64,000 nucleotides of DNA from Mayamaea pseudoterrestris. Taxonomy: Eukaryota; Bacillariophyta; Bacillariophyceae; Sellaphorales; Sellaphoraceae. The notes beneath the pieces are model-generated. The model saw nothing but the letters and a program-made list of their open reading frames with translations. It did not search any database and had not been told where the DNA came from. The stretch spans positions 124,001 to 188,000 of the forward strand of contig BROI01000002.1 in the NCBI GenBank assembly GCA_027923505.1. The letters are read 5' to 3'. This document shows positions 23,053-33,331 of the stretch, in pieces; within the stretch, counting starts at the first letter, position 1, and every line of letters starts with the position of its first letter. A program made the position numbers and the translations under genes.

Positions 23053-23625
23053 TCAACTTGTCTTTGGACCCGTCGTTACTCCAATCGTCAAAAAGATGAG
23101 CGATTCGTTCGCATTCGTCGCAGTGAGCGAATGCTTTTCATGCGGCGCAACATGCACAAAGGTTCCAGGCTTCGCTGAATGAGACACTCCATTGACAGTG
23201 ATACTTCCCCTTCCTTGCAAAACGTAAAAGAACTCGTGCATGCTTTCGTGTTCGTGCAATTCAATGGTTTGGTGCGGCAGCAACGTTGCGACGCTAATTC
23301 CAGCCAGGTTGTCAACTGCGACGAAAGGTTCAATCAGCTGCTGCTTTGTAATGGCTAGTCCAGTTGCTCGGTCCATATGCGAGGTTGGACGAGGCAAAAC
23401 TTGGTCCAGTTGCAATACTGTGCCGCGTTGTGCGACTTGATGTGATCGAAGGGGAAGGGATGCCGACGACGACGACGACAGCGTCCGTTTCGAGAATACT
23501 GGGAACAAGTTTCCCATTCCATAGCCGACCAAAAGAAGCATGAGCTGCTTCACATACTGAGTATAGATTCCATGGCGCTGTAATGAGCGCTTCTTGAACT
23601 CCCTTATTGTAGAAAGAGATTCCAT
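23053..23625 (-). CDS. Single-domain cupin protein with N-terminal membrane segment
   Basis: The 190-residue protein has an N-terminal hydrophobic segment (LMLLLVGYGMGNLF, about residues 28-42), then a cupin barrel. The first cupin motif is intact: HEHESMHEFFYVLQG fits HxH-x4-E-x6-G, giving three metal ligands. The second motif, PGTFVHVAPHEKHS, supplies the fourth His. It probably binds a divalent metal. Members range from dioxygenases and isomerases to seed-storage-like proteins, so the reaction cannot be assigned. The hydrophobic segment could be a signal anchor or part of an organelle presequence. Confidence 0.75.
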   Translation of the reverse strand: MESLSTIREFKKRSLQRHGIYTQYVKQLMLLLVGYGMGNLFPVFSKRTLSSSSSASLPLRSHQVAQRGTVLQLDQVLPRPTSHMDRATGLAITKQQLIEPFVAVDNLAGISVATLLPHQTIELHEHESMHEFFYVLQGRGSITVNGVSHSAKPGTFVHVAPHEKHSLTATNANESLIFLTIGVTTGPKTS

Positions 23626-23987
23626 GGTGGAAAATGTTGTCGGGCAAGCCTTCCTTTGTCGTGTCGCAACGAGAACCGATGCGTCGTCGCAGTATGTACT
23701 GTACTCGTACGACGTATTTTCAAGTAGTGCAGTTGTAAGACTATACTCAGTTTGTTTTCATTGCAAACATTGTACAAACGAAGCCAGCTATGTTGTTTAT
23801 AGTGGCCGGCGTTTGAGTCCTGCAGCGGCGTGTGGCTGCCGGTCGCCTCTTTTTGCAAAAGCCTACAACAGTGGTACTTTGTAGTTATGGCGATTTGTCT
23901 AGTCGTATATGTAACACATAAATAGTAGACATATGGATCATTGATAACGTCTGGCTCTTTCGTTCTCGATTGTGATCCGATTCAAGC
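23626..23987. other. Intergenic, no gene seen
   Basis: It includes a TACTGTAC-type palindrome cluster near 23691-23713. No coding feature is recognised. Confidence 0.4.
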
Positions 23988-24620
23988 TCATTTGGATGGA
24001 ATGCGAAACACGTTCAACGTGTAGGCGACGAACGTGTAGTAGCCACAAATGCTTGTAATCTCCACCAAGACTGCATCCTTGTCGTCCAGTGCCTGCTTCG
24101 TTTCCTGGTATGTAGCATCCGATACTTGGTAGGTCTCCAAGAGCTCGACGGCAAACCGACAGATTGCCTTTTCGCGATCATTGTTCAACAGTGGCATTAG
24201 CGTCTCGTTCACAGCCTTGATGGAAAAGGCATCATCCCTCGAAATAGCCTTGATAACACTCATTTCTATTCCAGCCTTGATTGCTTCACCTACATGAATG
24301 TCAAACGCGGCGTGCGATTTCGTCTTGGCAGCCGTCAACAGTATGACAAGCTCCGACTCGCGGTAGCTCAAGGACGTTTCGTAGCGACAGGCGCGACCAA
24401 GAGCTTGGGCTGGCTGCGCAATCTGCGGAACAGCCAGCCATGGACCGAATGGACCTTGCAAGCCAGTGCCAGGTCGACTTGCTAATATGGATTGTTTAAT
24501 GTCCCTTTGCTGGTCGGTCAACTCGTGTTCGGGTGGACCAGTGTATCGGGGAATGTAGTCGGCGGCTGTCGGTATATATTCCGAAGCGTCGTTCGATTCC
24601 TTGCGCATTGTAGATGTCAT
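23988..24620 (-). CDS. Carboxymuconolactone decarboxylase/AhpD-like protein
   Basis: The 210-residue protein has the all-helical CMD/AhpD-like core: ESELVILLTAAKTKSHAAFDIHVGEAIKAG, split here as LSYRESELVILL and then HVGEAIKAG, and a second helical part with KAICRFAVELLE and VEITSICGYYTFVAYTLN. The CxxC pair of peroxidase-active AhpD is missing, which places it with the non-thiol members that resemble 4-carboxymuconolactone decarboxylase. The substrate is unknown. No targeting sequence is obvious. Confidence 0.75.
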   Translation of the reverse strand: MTSTMRKESNDASEYIPTAADYIPRYTGPPEHELTDQQRDIKQSILASRPGTGLQGPFGPWLAVPQIAQPAQALGRACRYETSLSYRESELVILLTAAKTKSHAAFDIHVGEAIKAGIEMSVIKAISRDDAFSIKAVNETLMPLLNNDREKAICRFAVELLETYQVSDATYQETKQALDDKDAVLVEITSICGYYTFVAYTLNVFRIPSK

Positions 24621-25046
24621 AATTGACGTAAATTAGGTTCTTTGATGAAAACGAAGAAGGGCAAGAGGATGAATTTTAGATAAAAGGTGTAAGGTGCAAC
24701 AGTGAGATGTGAGAATGAGCTGAGCAGTAAACGTGCCTTTCTGCATAGGGAAAGCTCAGTTCACAGACTACAAGTAACAGATCATAATGTTTTGTCGCCT
24801 TGTTGTAAGCATGAGAGTGACTGTGAATTCATCGCCCATGAATAAGCGAGGCGAGAGAAACGGCGACTGTTCAAAATGTTCACATGTCGCAGCGGTATTA
24901 AAGCGTTCGCGGCACGCAGCACGCAACATCGCAGCAGCCACAACGCCATTCGAACAACCAGGAGGTTTACGATTTCGAGTGCTCCCTTAGTCATCAATCT
25001 TGACTTGTTATTCGCCAGGTAGTCTATCTCATAAAACAATCCTATT
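24621..25046. other. Intergenic divergent promoter region
   Basis: It lies between the CMD-like gene and EXO70, which are divergent. No supported gene is seen on either strand. Confidence 0.4.
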
Positions 25047-27539
25047 ATGGTAGAAACAATCGGCTCGTCAATCCGCCGCACGGCTCAATTGACGAGCGCC
25101 TTGAGCAAGATGGAGTCGACCACCACGGACGCCTTTCGCTGCTGCGAGCAACTCTCCAAGCGAGCTCGTCAACTTGACTCACTCACCAGTCCAGCATCGG
25201 ATGCCAGTTCCATGCTGTCGCGCGCAAATGCAAACTTGACATCCGCTTTAGTGTTGCTCAAGGATGCGCGCGAAAAATTTGATACCGTAACCGACTGCGA
25301 ACCAGCCATTGAACGATTGCACAAGGGAGTATCCGAAATGGAGGAGAAGCGACAGGGCGGGCGCTCCAAGGGAGGTTTGGCGAATCGCATGTATACGGAG
25401 CAAGATGTTTACGCGGCAGCTGATTCGTTGGAGATTTTGCGTGATGCGTATACGTACTTTCTCGAGCACAATAATTGGAGGTCGTCGCCAACGTATCTGG
25501 GTGAACTCGAGCGCTGCCATCGCAAAGGATTGGAAGCCATGTCGCTGCTTATAAGGACGCATCTTAAAAAGGCTGGACAAGCTGTGCGGCCAAAGCGTAA
25601 AAAAGGGAGCATGGCAACTGACGAGACTGCACAGGAAGTGAGTGGCTCATATAGTGTTTGCTTGTCTCATTAGCCATGCGCCATGACATATGCCAATACA
25701 TGTTTTCTCACTTTTGCTTGCTTACAGACGCGGGCTAGATTGGCTGCCGCTCTGTTGAACAGAGACTTGTTAAAGTCAATTGGAGAGTATGAAGAGTATC
25801 AGCCTGTCGAAGCGCGACCGATTCGAGAAATCCATTCCATTTTCGATTGCTTGAGCAGTCACGGTTACCACCTTGGTCCCCCATCCAAGCGGGAACCGCC
25901 TGGTCTTGCTAGATTGTTTGGTATTCCACCGCAACGAGTCGTCCGAACGGAAAAGGTTGGCTCTGGTGCTTATACGAATCAGCTCAATGAGGCTATCAAA
26001 CTTGGGTTTCCACAGTTGGATGCTTACGCAGAAGCGCGCAAGGAAGTTGCGCATGCGGCACTGGACACCTACTATCGTCGAGTCAAACAAGACCGCAAGA
26101 AAAAATTGGAGAAGGCGGCGGCGACTGGCAGCATTGAAGAGATTGACGAAGCTGATGCAGCGGCCAAGGATGCGGTGAGGTGCCTCGAGCATGCGATGAT
26201 AGTCACGGCTGGTGAGAAAAGCGCTTACAGAGCGTTGATATCTCCCTCAATTCCTAACAATGATGGAGGCGATGAGGATGGTTTCTACGTCTCTCCATAC
26301 TACAAAAAGGCTTGTGCTGGGTCGTACGCTTACGTCGTTGGCGCGATTGTCAACCGAACTTTGGATATAATAGAAACGGTATTTTTGAAGGAAGGTGGAA
26401 TTGGACAGACGAGTGGCACAAAGTCTGGTGGCGTAACATTAACTGTCCTTGCCGCAGCATCGGCGGCAGCATCGGGCCTTCGCATGCTAGACGGGGTGAG
26501 AATGCTTGGTCCGTCGCTGGCGAAGTTATGCGAAATTAACGTTGGCGACGGAGTTACAGATCCGAATTCCAGTATAGCTGCAATTCTGTGCATCGCCATT
26601 CACCGTACTACAGTAAAGAATACGGCTCGCACACTGGAAAACCTTGCAAAGGCCATTCAAGAAGATCCATTAAAAGGACCTTTTCATCGCCCCAAAGATG
26701 CTTCCGTATCGAGTGTGAGTCGCGACGTGGTAAACGCGATTCGCCTCATATCTCCATTTGTCAGTGCGTACAAGACAGTGTCAAAACGCCGCTCGCTTCA
26801 ATGGGACCCAAACATGGGTGAAGAAGCTGGTGAGTTGGATTCTTTTGTTCGCTTCCTCGTTATGCGCTTGCTGAACTCGCTCAAGGGGAAGGCGCTCAAT
26901 TATACCAAGGATGGTCGCGACGACGGTCAAGCACGATCGAACTTGTTCATGATAAACAATTCGTTCTACCTTCTTGAGGAGCTGGGCCCTGAAGCTGAGG
27001 ATTCGGTAAAAGATGAAGAAGTATATCGCATCGAAATGTCATGGTTTTCGGACAAGATAACGAAACTAATGGATTCTGAGCGATCCAAGTATCTCGCCCA
27101 CTGGGAAATACTAAACACGCATTTAACAGCTGTCGGAGATTTGGAGTATCAAAAGAATGATCCGCTTGCTATTATATACGATAGTGGCAAGCTTATCAAG
27201 CAACGCTTCTCCGGTTTTAATGAGGACTTTGAGCGTACCTATCAGCTGCACAAGAAGCTTTGCGTCATTGACCCTCGCCTTCGCGTCCAGATACAGGAGG
27301 AAGTCGCCAAGGTATTTCTTCCTCGCTATACCCGTTTCTTTAGTAAGTACACCCAGATCAAGTTCTCAAAGAAGCACCAAAGCGAATACACAAAATACTC
27401 GCCTATGAAAATTGAGGAAATGCTGTAAGTGCAACTCGAGGCGTCCTGTATAAAACTCCGCCTTTTCAACTTTAACACCCTCTTTTCGTGTAGTTCTGAG
27501 CTCTACACCGACCCAGAAGAACAGCTTACATATGATTAG
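25047..27539 (+). CDS. EXO70: Exocyst subunit EXO70
   Basis: Three exons (25047-25637, 25728-27424, 27494-27539) give 777 residues; introns of 90 and 69 bp are GT-AG and phases close. The N-terminus is helical coiled coil, with the typical GLANRMYTEQDVYAAADSLEILRDAY region split over an EXO70-like stretch. The C-terminal half shows the family helical bundle: FVRFLVMRLLNSLKG, LFMINNSFYLLEEL, FNEDFERTYQLHKKLCVIDPRLR, FLPRYTRFFSKY. The last exon supplies only SELYTDPEEQLTYD, matching the conserved C-terminal motif ahead of the membrane-binding end. EXO70 targets secretory vesicles to the plasma membrane through PI(4,5)P2. It ends 57 bp from the convergent glycosyltransferase gene. Confidence 0.9.
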
Positions 27540-27596
27540 CAAACAAGTTATATTACAGTATATTTATTAAGCATATCCGATGCGAGATGTGTCATG

Positions 27597-29321
27597 TCAT
27601 CTTTGCACCTGGACCAAGCTACTTTTTACTTCACGAGCATCGGCCGACATGAATGGCGGACAGTCGTCATTCATTTCGTCGGCGCTCACAACGTACGGGC
27701 ACTTGATGCTTCGTGTTCCAGTTTCACAAGCTGTCACTGGCCTGCCAAAGACGGTTTCCTCCATGTGATGCCATGATCGATGTCGCGACATGGCAACGTA
27801 TCGGCCTTGTTTGGCGATGCGCAGTCGCTCTTCGGAATGCGCCAAGTAGTACTCCACCTTTTCCCTTAGTTCCTGCGCACTCGCAAACGTTACAACAGAC
27901 TCTCCATCCACCAAGCCATTTGGAAGTCCCAGCATGCGATCCGTCATGACCATGGCGCCCGACACAATCGCTTCAAACAGTCGATAGTGATCCTCCCACT
28001 CGTCGCGCTGGGCCACGACCACGATGCGACTCTGCATGAGCGCCACCACATATTTCCGACTCGCCCGCTTGCGACCCACGTTGCGGTTCTCGCCCTGGAC
28101 ACCAAGTTGAAAGTTCCAGTACTTGTCGGCAGCTGCAGTCGTTTGCGTCATGGTTTCGTTCACGGCAACATGCTGCTCGCGCACCACCTTGTCCAATACT
28201 TCGTACACCGTGTCGCGCAAGTGCGCGTCGCTGCGCGAGTGATTTTGGTGGTCCCAAAAGTAGGAAAGGTGAATGCTGCGCGGCATTTCCTCCAGTGGGT
28301 GGCACAAGCTTGTGAATGGTTGCTGTCGCGCCGACGGCGCTGGCTCGTCCTCACTGTTACTCGATGGCGCGTTGATGGTCAAGTATTCCTGCACCTGCTG
28401 GACAATGTCGGTGCGCACGCCAATGGGTCGGTGCCGGTAGCTGATCCATTGGTCGTCGTCCGTCGTTTCGTCATCGTCGTCATTCAATTCTGGTTTCGTT
28501 TCGTTTTCATCCATCAGTAGCTTACCAACCCGCACCCAGTTGAACTTTGGTTGCCACTTGCGACGATGCACGGCGCTGCGGTAGCTGTAGCGTATCAGTG
28601 GTGGTTGCTGCTGCTCGGCTGCATTTCGAAATCGTTGTTCAAGCGTTCCATTGTGCCCCTGCAGCAACATGCGCGCCAGCCCCGGACAGTAGGAAATGAC
28701 GGCGTAGTCGCGATTGTCGACAATCACCATGGGCAAGGGATCTGGAGGTGAATTGTTGTCAGCATTTCGCTGTTTTCGTTGCGCCAGTCGTTCCTGCTGA
28801 ATGTCAGTCAACGTTTCAATGATGCTACTGCACCAGTTGTTACTTTCGCGAGCTCCCAGCAAGTCTAGCACGAGCACCAAATTGTCTGGATACTTGGTAG
28901 CATTGCGCTCCCACCAAGTCAGCCAAAGACTTTGGGCGACGCCGTCCTGAATCAAGTGACGTGCATTGGCCATGCGCTTTTGCCACTTGAGTTGCTCCGG
29001 CAGCAGCAGCAATGGAATCGGCTTGTCTGTTGGAAAAGTTGGAAAGAAACTATGCGGTATTATTTGACTCTGTTGCGGCAGTGCTTGTCTTTGCTGCAAG
29101 TCTTGATTGAAGTAGTTTTTTCGCACCGTTTCCTCAAAGCAATTGGTAGACGACTGTTGACTCTCCAAATGGCGCACTGTCATACTCAAATCGTAGATGG
29201 AGCACGCCAATGTAACGACTACTAGCAAGCTAAATAGTCCATTGCCTCGTTGTGATGAAGTGACCATGGTCTTGATAATGGTTGTAATTGGAGCGATTTG
29301 AGTATTGCCGTCATACTCCAT
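27597..29321 (-). CDS. Type II membrane glycosyltransferase (exostosin/CgeB-like)
   Basis: From the Met at 29321 the protein has 574 residues; the frame is open to 29483. A membrane segment near residues 25-45 (LFSLLVVVTLACSIYDL) follows a short cytosolic tail, giving Golgi type II topology. The C-terminal domain carries the glycosyltransferase pattern RKYVVALMQSRIVVVAQRD, YRLFEAIVSGAMVMTDRM, GLVDGESVVTFASAQEL, resembling the GT-B C-terminal half of exostosin/CgeB-like enzymes. The stem is Gln/Asn-rich with acidic runs. Donor and acceptor are unknown; it probably glycosylates secreted or cell-wall material. Confidence 0.75.
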   Translation of the reverse strand: MEYDGNTQIAPITTIIKTMVTSSQRGNGLFSLLVVVTLACSIYDLSMTVRHLESQQSSTNCFEETVRKNYFNQDLQQRQALPQQSQIIPHSFFPTFPTDKPIPLLLLPEQLKWQKRMANARHLIQDGVAQSLWLTWWERNATKYPDNLVLVLDLLGARESNNWCSSIIETLTDIQQERLAQRKQRNADNNSPPDPLPMVIVDNRDYAVISYCPGLARMLLQGHNGTLEQRFRNAAEQQQPPLIRYSYRSAVHRRKWQPKFNWVRVGKLLMDENETKPELNDDDDETTDDDQWISYRHRPIGVRTDIVQQVQEYLTINAPSSNSEDEPAPSARQQPFTSLCHPLEEMPRSIHLSYFWDHQNHSRSDAHLRDTVYEVLDKVVREQHVAVNETMTQTTAAADKYWNFQLGVQGENRNVGRKRASRKYVVALMQSRIVVVAQRDEWEDHYRLFEAIVSGAMVMTDRMLGLPNGLVDGESVVTFASAQELREKVEYYLAHSEERLRIAKQGRYVAMSRHRSWHHMEETVFGRPVTACETGTRSIKCPYVVSADEMNDDCPPFMSADAREVKSSLVQVQR

Positions 29322-29578
29322 GGTGGAAGTTGATTGATGGAACGGAAACGTTTCAACGCACGTCGCTGCGGCAATCAACGGTTCGATCGGTCGTGTTGCG
29401 ACAGTCAGCATCCAATGGTATGATTCGGACACGTTACTATGGATCAAATAGTGCTCGGCGCGGCGCGCCACACTCACACACACACGTCCTCGCCACTCGT
29501 CGTCATTGCCGTCGTCGTTGCATGAAGCAAGCAGTTAGCTTCCGACTGCTTCATTGCAATAGCAATACACAAATCATC

Positions 29579-31264
29579 ATGATATTCTACATTATCTTTG
29601 GCTTCATTCTTGTCATTTACTTGGCGCTGCGGCCCCGTCGGGGCGGTCCAGGAGCGCCGCCCACGGTAAATCACAGTCCAGTCTATCCAATTCCCCTCAT
29701 TGGCACCTTGCTGGAATTTTTCGCGTCGCCCAACAAAATGGTGCAGCGCTGCTACGAGAAATATGGACCAGTCTTTACGATATCGGTATGTAGTAATTGA
29801 TAGTGATGTAGATAGTGGGATATTACATTGAATATAATGGGGAGAGACAGGGTGTGATTTCAATTACTTGCTGCACCACTTCCGCATCGCAATATCGCAA
29901 CTCACTCTCACCATCCTCTAAATCATTACATACAATTGTAGATATTTCACAAGCGCCTGACGTTTCTGATTGGCCCCGAGGCGCAAGAAATCTTCTTCAA
30001 GGCATCCGACGACGTATTGTCGCAGCAGGAAGTCTACGACTTTATGCGTCCCATTTTCGGAGACGGCATTATTTACGACGCTCCCAAGAAGCGACGACAG
30101 ACGCAGTTTCAGTCGGTATCCAGTGGCCTCCGCGCCGGCAGACTCAAGAGTTACGTCCCAAAGATTGAAGACGAAACGCGCAAATACTTGTTGCAAGAGT
30201 GGGGCAACGACGCCAAGGTGGTGGATTTGCTCGTGGCCCTCTCCGAGCTCACCATACTAACCGCCTCGCGCTGCCTCCACGGCGAGGACGTGCGCGAGCA
30301 CATTTTCAAGGAGGTGCAGGAGCTGTACCACGAGCTCGACAAGGGACTGACGCCGCTGACTGTATTTTGGCCCAACGCACCGACCAAGGCGCATCGCAAG
30401 CGCGACGCGGCGCGGAAGGAAATGATTCGACTGTTTGAAACAGTGATTCGGGAGCGAGAGGAGAATCCGTCGCGATCGGATGGTACGGATATATTGGAGC
30501 TCTTTCGTAACATCACCTACAAGGATGGTGTCAAGATTACGACGGAGGAAGTCACTGGTTTGCTCATTGCATTGCTCTTTGCTGGTCAGCACACGAGCTG
30601 CATTACCAGTACATGGACGAGTCTGTTTATTGCAAATGATAACAAACTGATTGACCGAGTCCGCGACGAGCAAAAGACAGTGCTAAAGGATGTGAATCGC
30701 AAGATTGAGTACGACGACTTGCAGCAAATGGAAATATTGCACAATTGCATGCGCGAGGCACTCCGGCTGTGCCCCACGTTTATCATGATTCTGCGCCGGG
30801 CGGAAAAGAATATTACGATTGAAGTAGCTGGCAAGGCGTACAATATTTCAAAGAATGATTTTGTCGTTGTCAGGTGAGTTGATTGATGGCGTGTTGTCTT
30901 GCGTTTGTGTCTGATGGCTGTCGCATATTCAATTTGCCTTTTCCTCTTTCCTTCTAGCCCTACGGTAAGCATGCGTCTCAAGTCCACCTTTGCTAATCCG
31001 GATACCTTTGATCCGGATCGTTTCGCCGAGCCGCGCGAGGAGCACAAGATTCCGTACGCGTACCTTGGATTCGGTGGTGGTTTGCACTCTTGCATGGGAC
31101 AAAACTTTGCCTTTGTGCAGGTCAAGACGATTTTAAGTATATTATTTCGCGAGTACGACATTGAACGAGTTGCTCCGGATATGCCGAGCATTGGATATGA
31201 TGACATGGTGGTAGGACCAAAGGGTGATTGCCGCGTGCGAGTGACCAAGCGAAAGGTTCAGTGA
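29579..31264 (+). CDS. CYP51: Sterol 14-alpha-demethylase, cytochrome P450 CYP51
   Basis: Three exons (29579-29785, 29942-30873, 30958-31264) give 481 residues with 156- and 84-bp GT-AG introns. There is an N-terminal membrane anchor (IFYIIFGFILVIYLAL). CYP51 markers include QQEVYDFMRPIFGDGIIYD in the B' region, the I-helix LIALLFAGQHTSCITSTW (AGQHTS), the ExxR in EALRLCP, and the heme loop FGGGLHSCMGQNFA with its axial Cys. It removes the 14-methyl group of sterol precursors in the ER. It is divergent from the glycosyltransferase gene with 258 bp between starts. Confidence 0.95.
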
Positions 31265-31693
31265 AAATGACAACATGCCGTCGTACCGAGCTTGAAAAAC
31301 AGTTAATTAACAATAAAGTACTAATTGTGGAATCCACATCTCACACTAATTGAAACAACCGTACTTCTGGCTCCCAATGCATGTCAAACAGGCGAGTGTG
31401 GGCCCCTGCTTATCGCGCGGAAGCCCGGACCTAACCCCCCCGCTCCGCGAATGTGTTAATGAGCTCGGTCTATATCATTATAGGTGCTGCTTCGCTTAAG
31501 CGCAGTGGTTTCTTGTCGTCCGTGCCACATTTATTGAAGACAATCCTAGCTTCGCCAGTTTTACAGTATCAGTAAATGTTGTGCGCGCGAGGATTTGTTA
31601 ACCACTCAGAGCTAAAGTTTTTGGGCCGTCTGATGACCGAAGTTATACCATTCTGCTGCGCCAAGGTTCTTGATAGAGTCCATGACTTTGTCG
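31265..31693. other. Intergenic, no gene seen
   Basis: It lies between the convergent CYP51 and sulfotransferase genes. A C/G-rich patch lies near 31400-31450. No tRNA or ORF of note is seen. Confidence 0.4.
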
Positions 31694-33055
31694 TCAACTT
31701 GCTCCCTTTTTGTCGCAACCAAACAAGGCAGTCGCTTCAGCCGACCTGGACTGAAACACGTCCCGATCCAGCTTGGCAATGAGTTCCAGTAGTCGCTGCC
31801 GCAGCTCTGGATCCTTGCTTGTGGCGTGGCCGCCCTGATAGGATTTTGTCGTCGCTGCTGACTCTGGTTGCTTGACTGCATTATCTACCACCTTGCGTCG
31901 CTCGCTCGTGCTTGTCACGTTGCGCGACGGAAACAGCCAGTGGCGCATGCGCCGCAAGGTGTCACCTTGCGTCTGCAGACTGCTCAATTCGTCAAAGCAA
32001 ACAAAGAGTGTTTTATTTTCATGGCGCTCCTGGACTTTGTTGTAGTAGGGAACCAATCCTGCGTACAAGTCGTTCAAGCTCCAGTCCATGTACGTCTTCA
32101 TGGCTTGGTATTCATTTTGTTGAACGTCAGCCGTCGTTTGCAAGTACTCGCAGAGTGTGACTCCAGTCGTAGTGTCATTGTTGAGAAGTATTGCGGCGCT
32201 GCTGCTATTGCTGTTGTTGCTATTGCTATTCCACGCGACTGGAAACTCCAAACGAGTCGTCCACGCAAACGTCTTGTTCACTTGGCGGGCCGCACCATTT
32301 TGATCCAGCCAGCACTCCCGCCCCGTCTTGTGATACAAATAGCCCGAGAGTATGGCGTCGCGTAGTGGTCGCGTCAAGACAACGTGGCGGTAGTCTTGCG
32401 CCAGTGGCAAAGTGTTGGGATTGATGATTGCACTGGCAACGTTGGGCAAGTAGTCGCGCAGTAGCACGACTCCCATTTTGTGCGCGCGCAGCGCGAGTCG
32501 CTGGCAGCATAATGAAGTAGATGTAGTCTTGGTGGAGAACGATGTTTGTATTGAAGTTTTTGCTGGCTGCGTTTGATCCGTTGCAGAAAAGCAATCGCAG
32601 GATGATGCAGTCGACGCGGCATGAGTCGGGTAGTCTGCAGCAGCTTGACGGTCTGTTATCGAGTTTGGTGCATCCTTTCGTGTCGGCAAATGTATCGCTG
32701 TAGTACGAATGGTTGGAGCTGTCACTTGCTCAGGCTGCAAAATATTGGAATGTGCCGCCATTGGACGAACATTACTTCTCAGTGACAGTAACGTGCCTTT
32801 GACGACTAGAAATGTAATGGCAACGACCATCATGATGAATGCAAGCATGTTCCTGCATTGCTGCAATTTCGTCTTGCTGCTGCTGCTATAGTAGAGACTG
32901 CCATGATGATTGCTGCTGTAGTCGAACAGGAGGGAGTACGGATGCGACGGCCGAAAGGGTCGTTTTCGTCGTTGCAGAAAGGGATTGTCAAAGGAAAATG
33001 ATGACGACAAGACTGAATCCTTTTTGGATTTGATGCGAGACAGCATGGAGATCAT
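31694..33055 (-). CDS. Type II membrane sulfotransferase-like protein
   Basis: The 453-residue protein has a long basic cytosolic N-terminus, a membrane segment near residues 69-92 (MLAFIMMVVAITFLVV), then a lumenal domain. The block RHVVLTRPLRDAILSGYLYH matches the 3'-phosphate-binding segment of PAPS-dependent sulfotransferases (Arg and Ser contacts). A later FVCFDELSS and a MRHWLFPS region also fit the fold. The 5'-phosphosulfate loop is poorly conserved. An Asn/Ser homopolymer-like run lies mid-protein. It probably sulfates glycans in the Golgi; the acceptor is unknown. Confidence 0.65.
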   Translation of the reverse strand: MISMLSRIKSKKDSVLSSSFSFDNPFLQRRKRPFRPSHPYSLLFDYSSNHHGSLYYSSSSKTKLQQCRNMLAFIMMVVAITFLVVKGTLLSLRSNVRPMAAHSNILQPEQVTAPTIRTTAIHLPTRKDAPNSITDRQAAADYPTHAASTASSCDCFSATDQTQPAKTSIQTSFSTKTTSTSLCCQRLALRAHKMGVVLLRDYLPNVASAIINPNTLPLAQDYRHVVLTRPLRDAILSGYLYHKTGRECWLDQNGAARQVNKTFAWTTRLEFPVAWNSNSNNSNSSSAAILLNNDTTTGVTLCEYLQTTADVQQNEYQAMKTYMDWSLNDLYAGLVPYYNKVQERHENKTLFVCFDELSSLQTQGDTLRRMRHWLFPSRNVTSTSERRKVVDNAVKQPESAATTKSYQGGHATSKDPELRQRLLELIAKLDRDVFQSRSAEATALFGCDKKGAS

Positions 33056-33331
33056 GGCAACAGAATCTGTTTATTAGTGTGTACGAGTAGTTCAGCCTTA
33101 GCCATCGCTGGTTTTGCGCGTCATGGTCAACAATGAATGAACGGCACGAACGGATTTTTGCTGTCGCTGCGGTAATAATATGTCACTTCGGTTACTGCTA
33201 TCGTAACGGTACTCAACGAGTTCCTTCGAAATCGCAAGATCACAACACGACGAAAGACACGCGCTTCTCGTTCACACAAGCTTCTGCCAGATCCATGTTA
33301 CAATCTTCACACAAAGCATAAACATAGTATC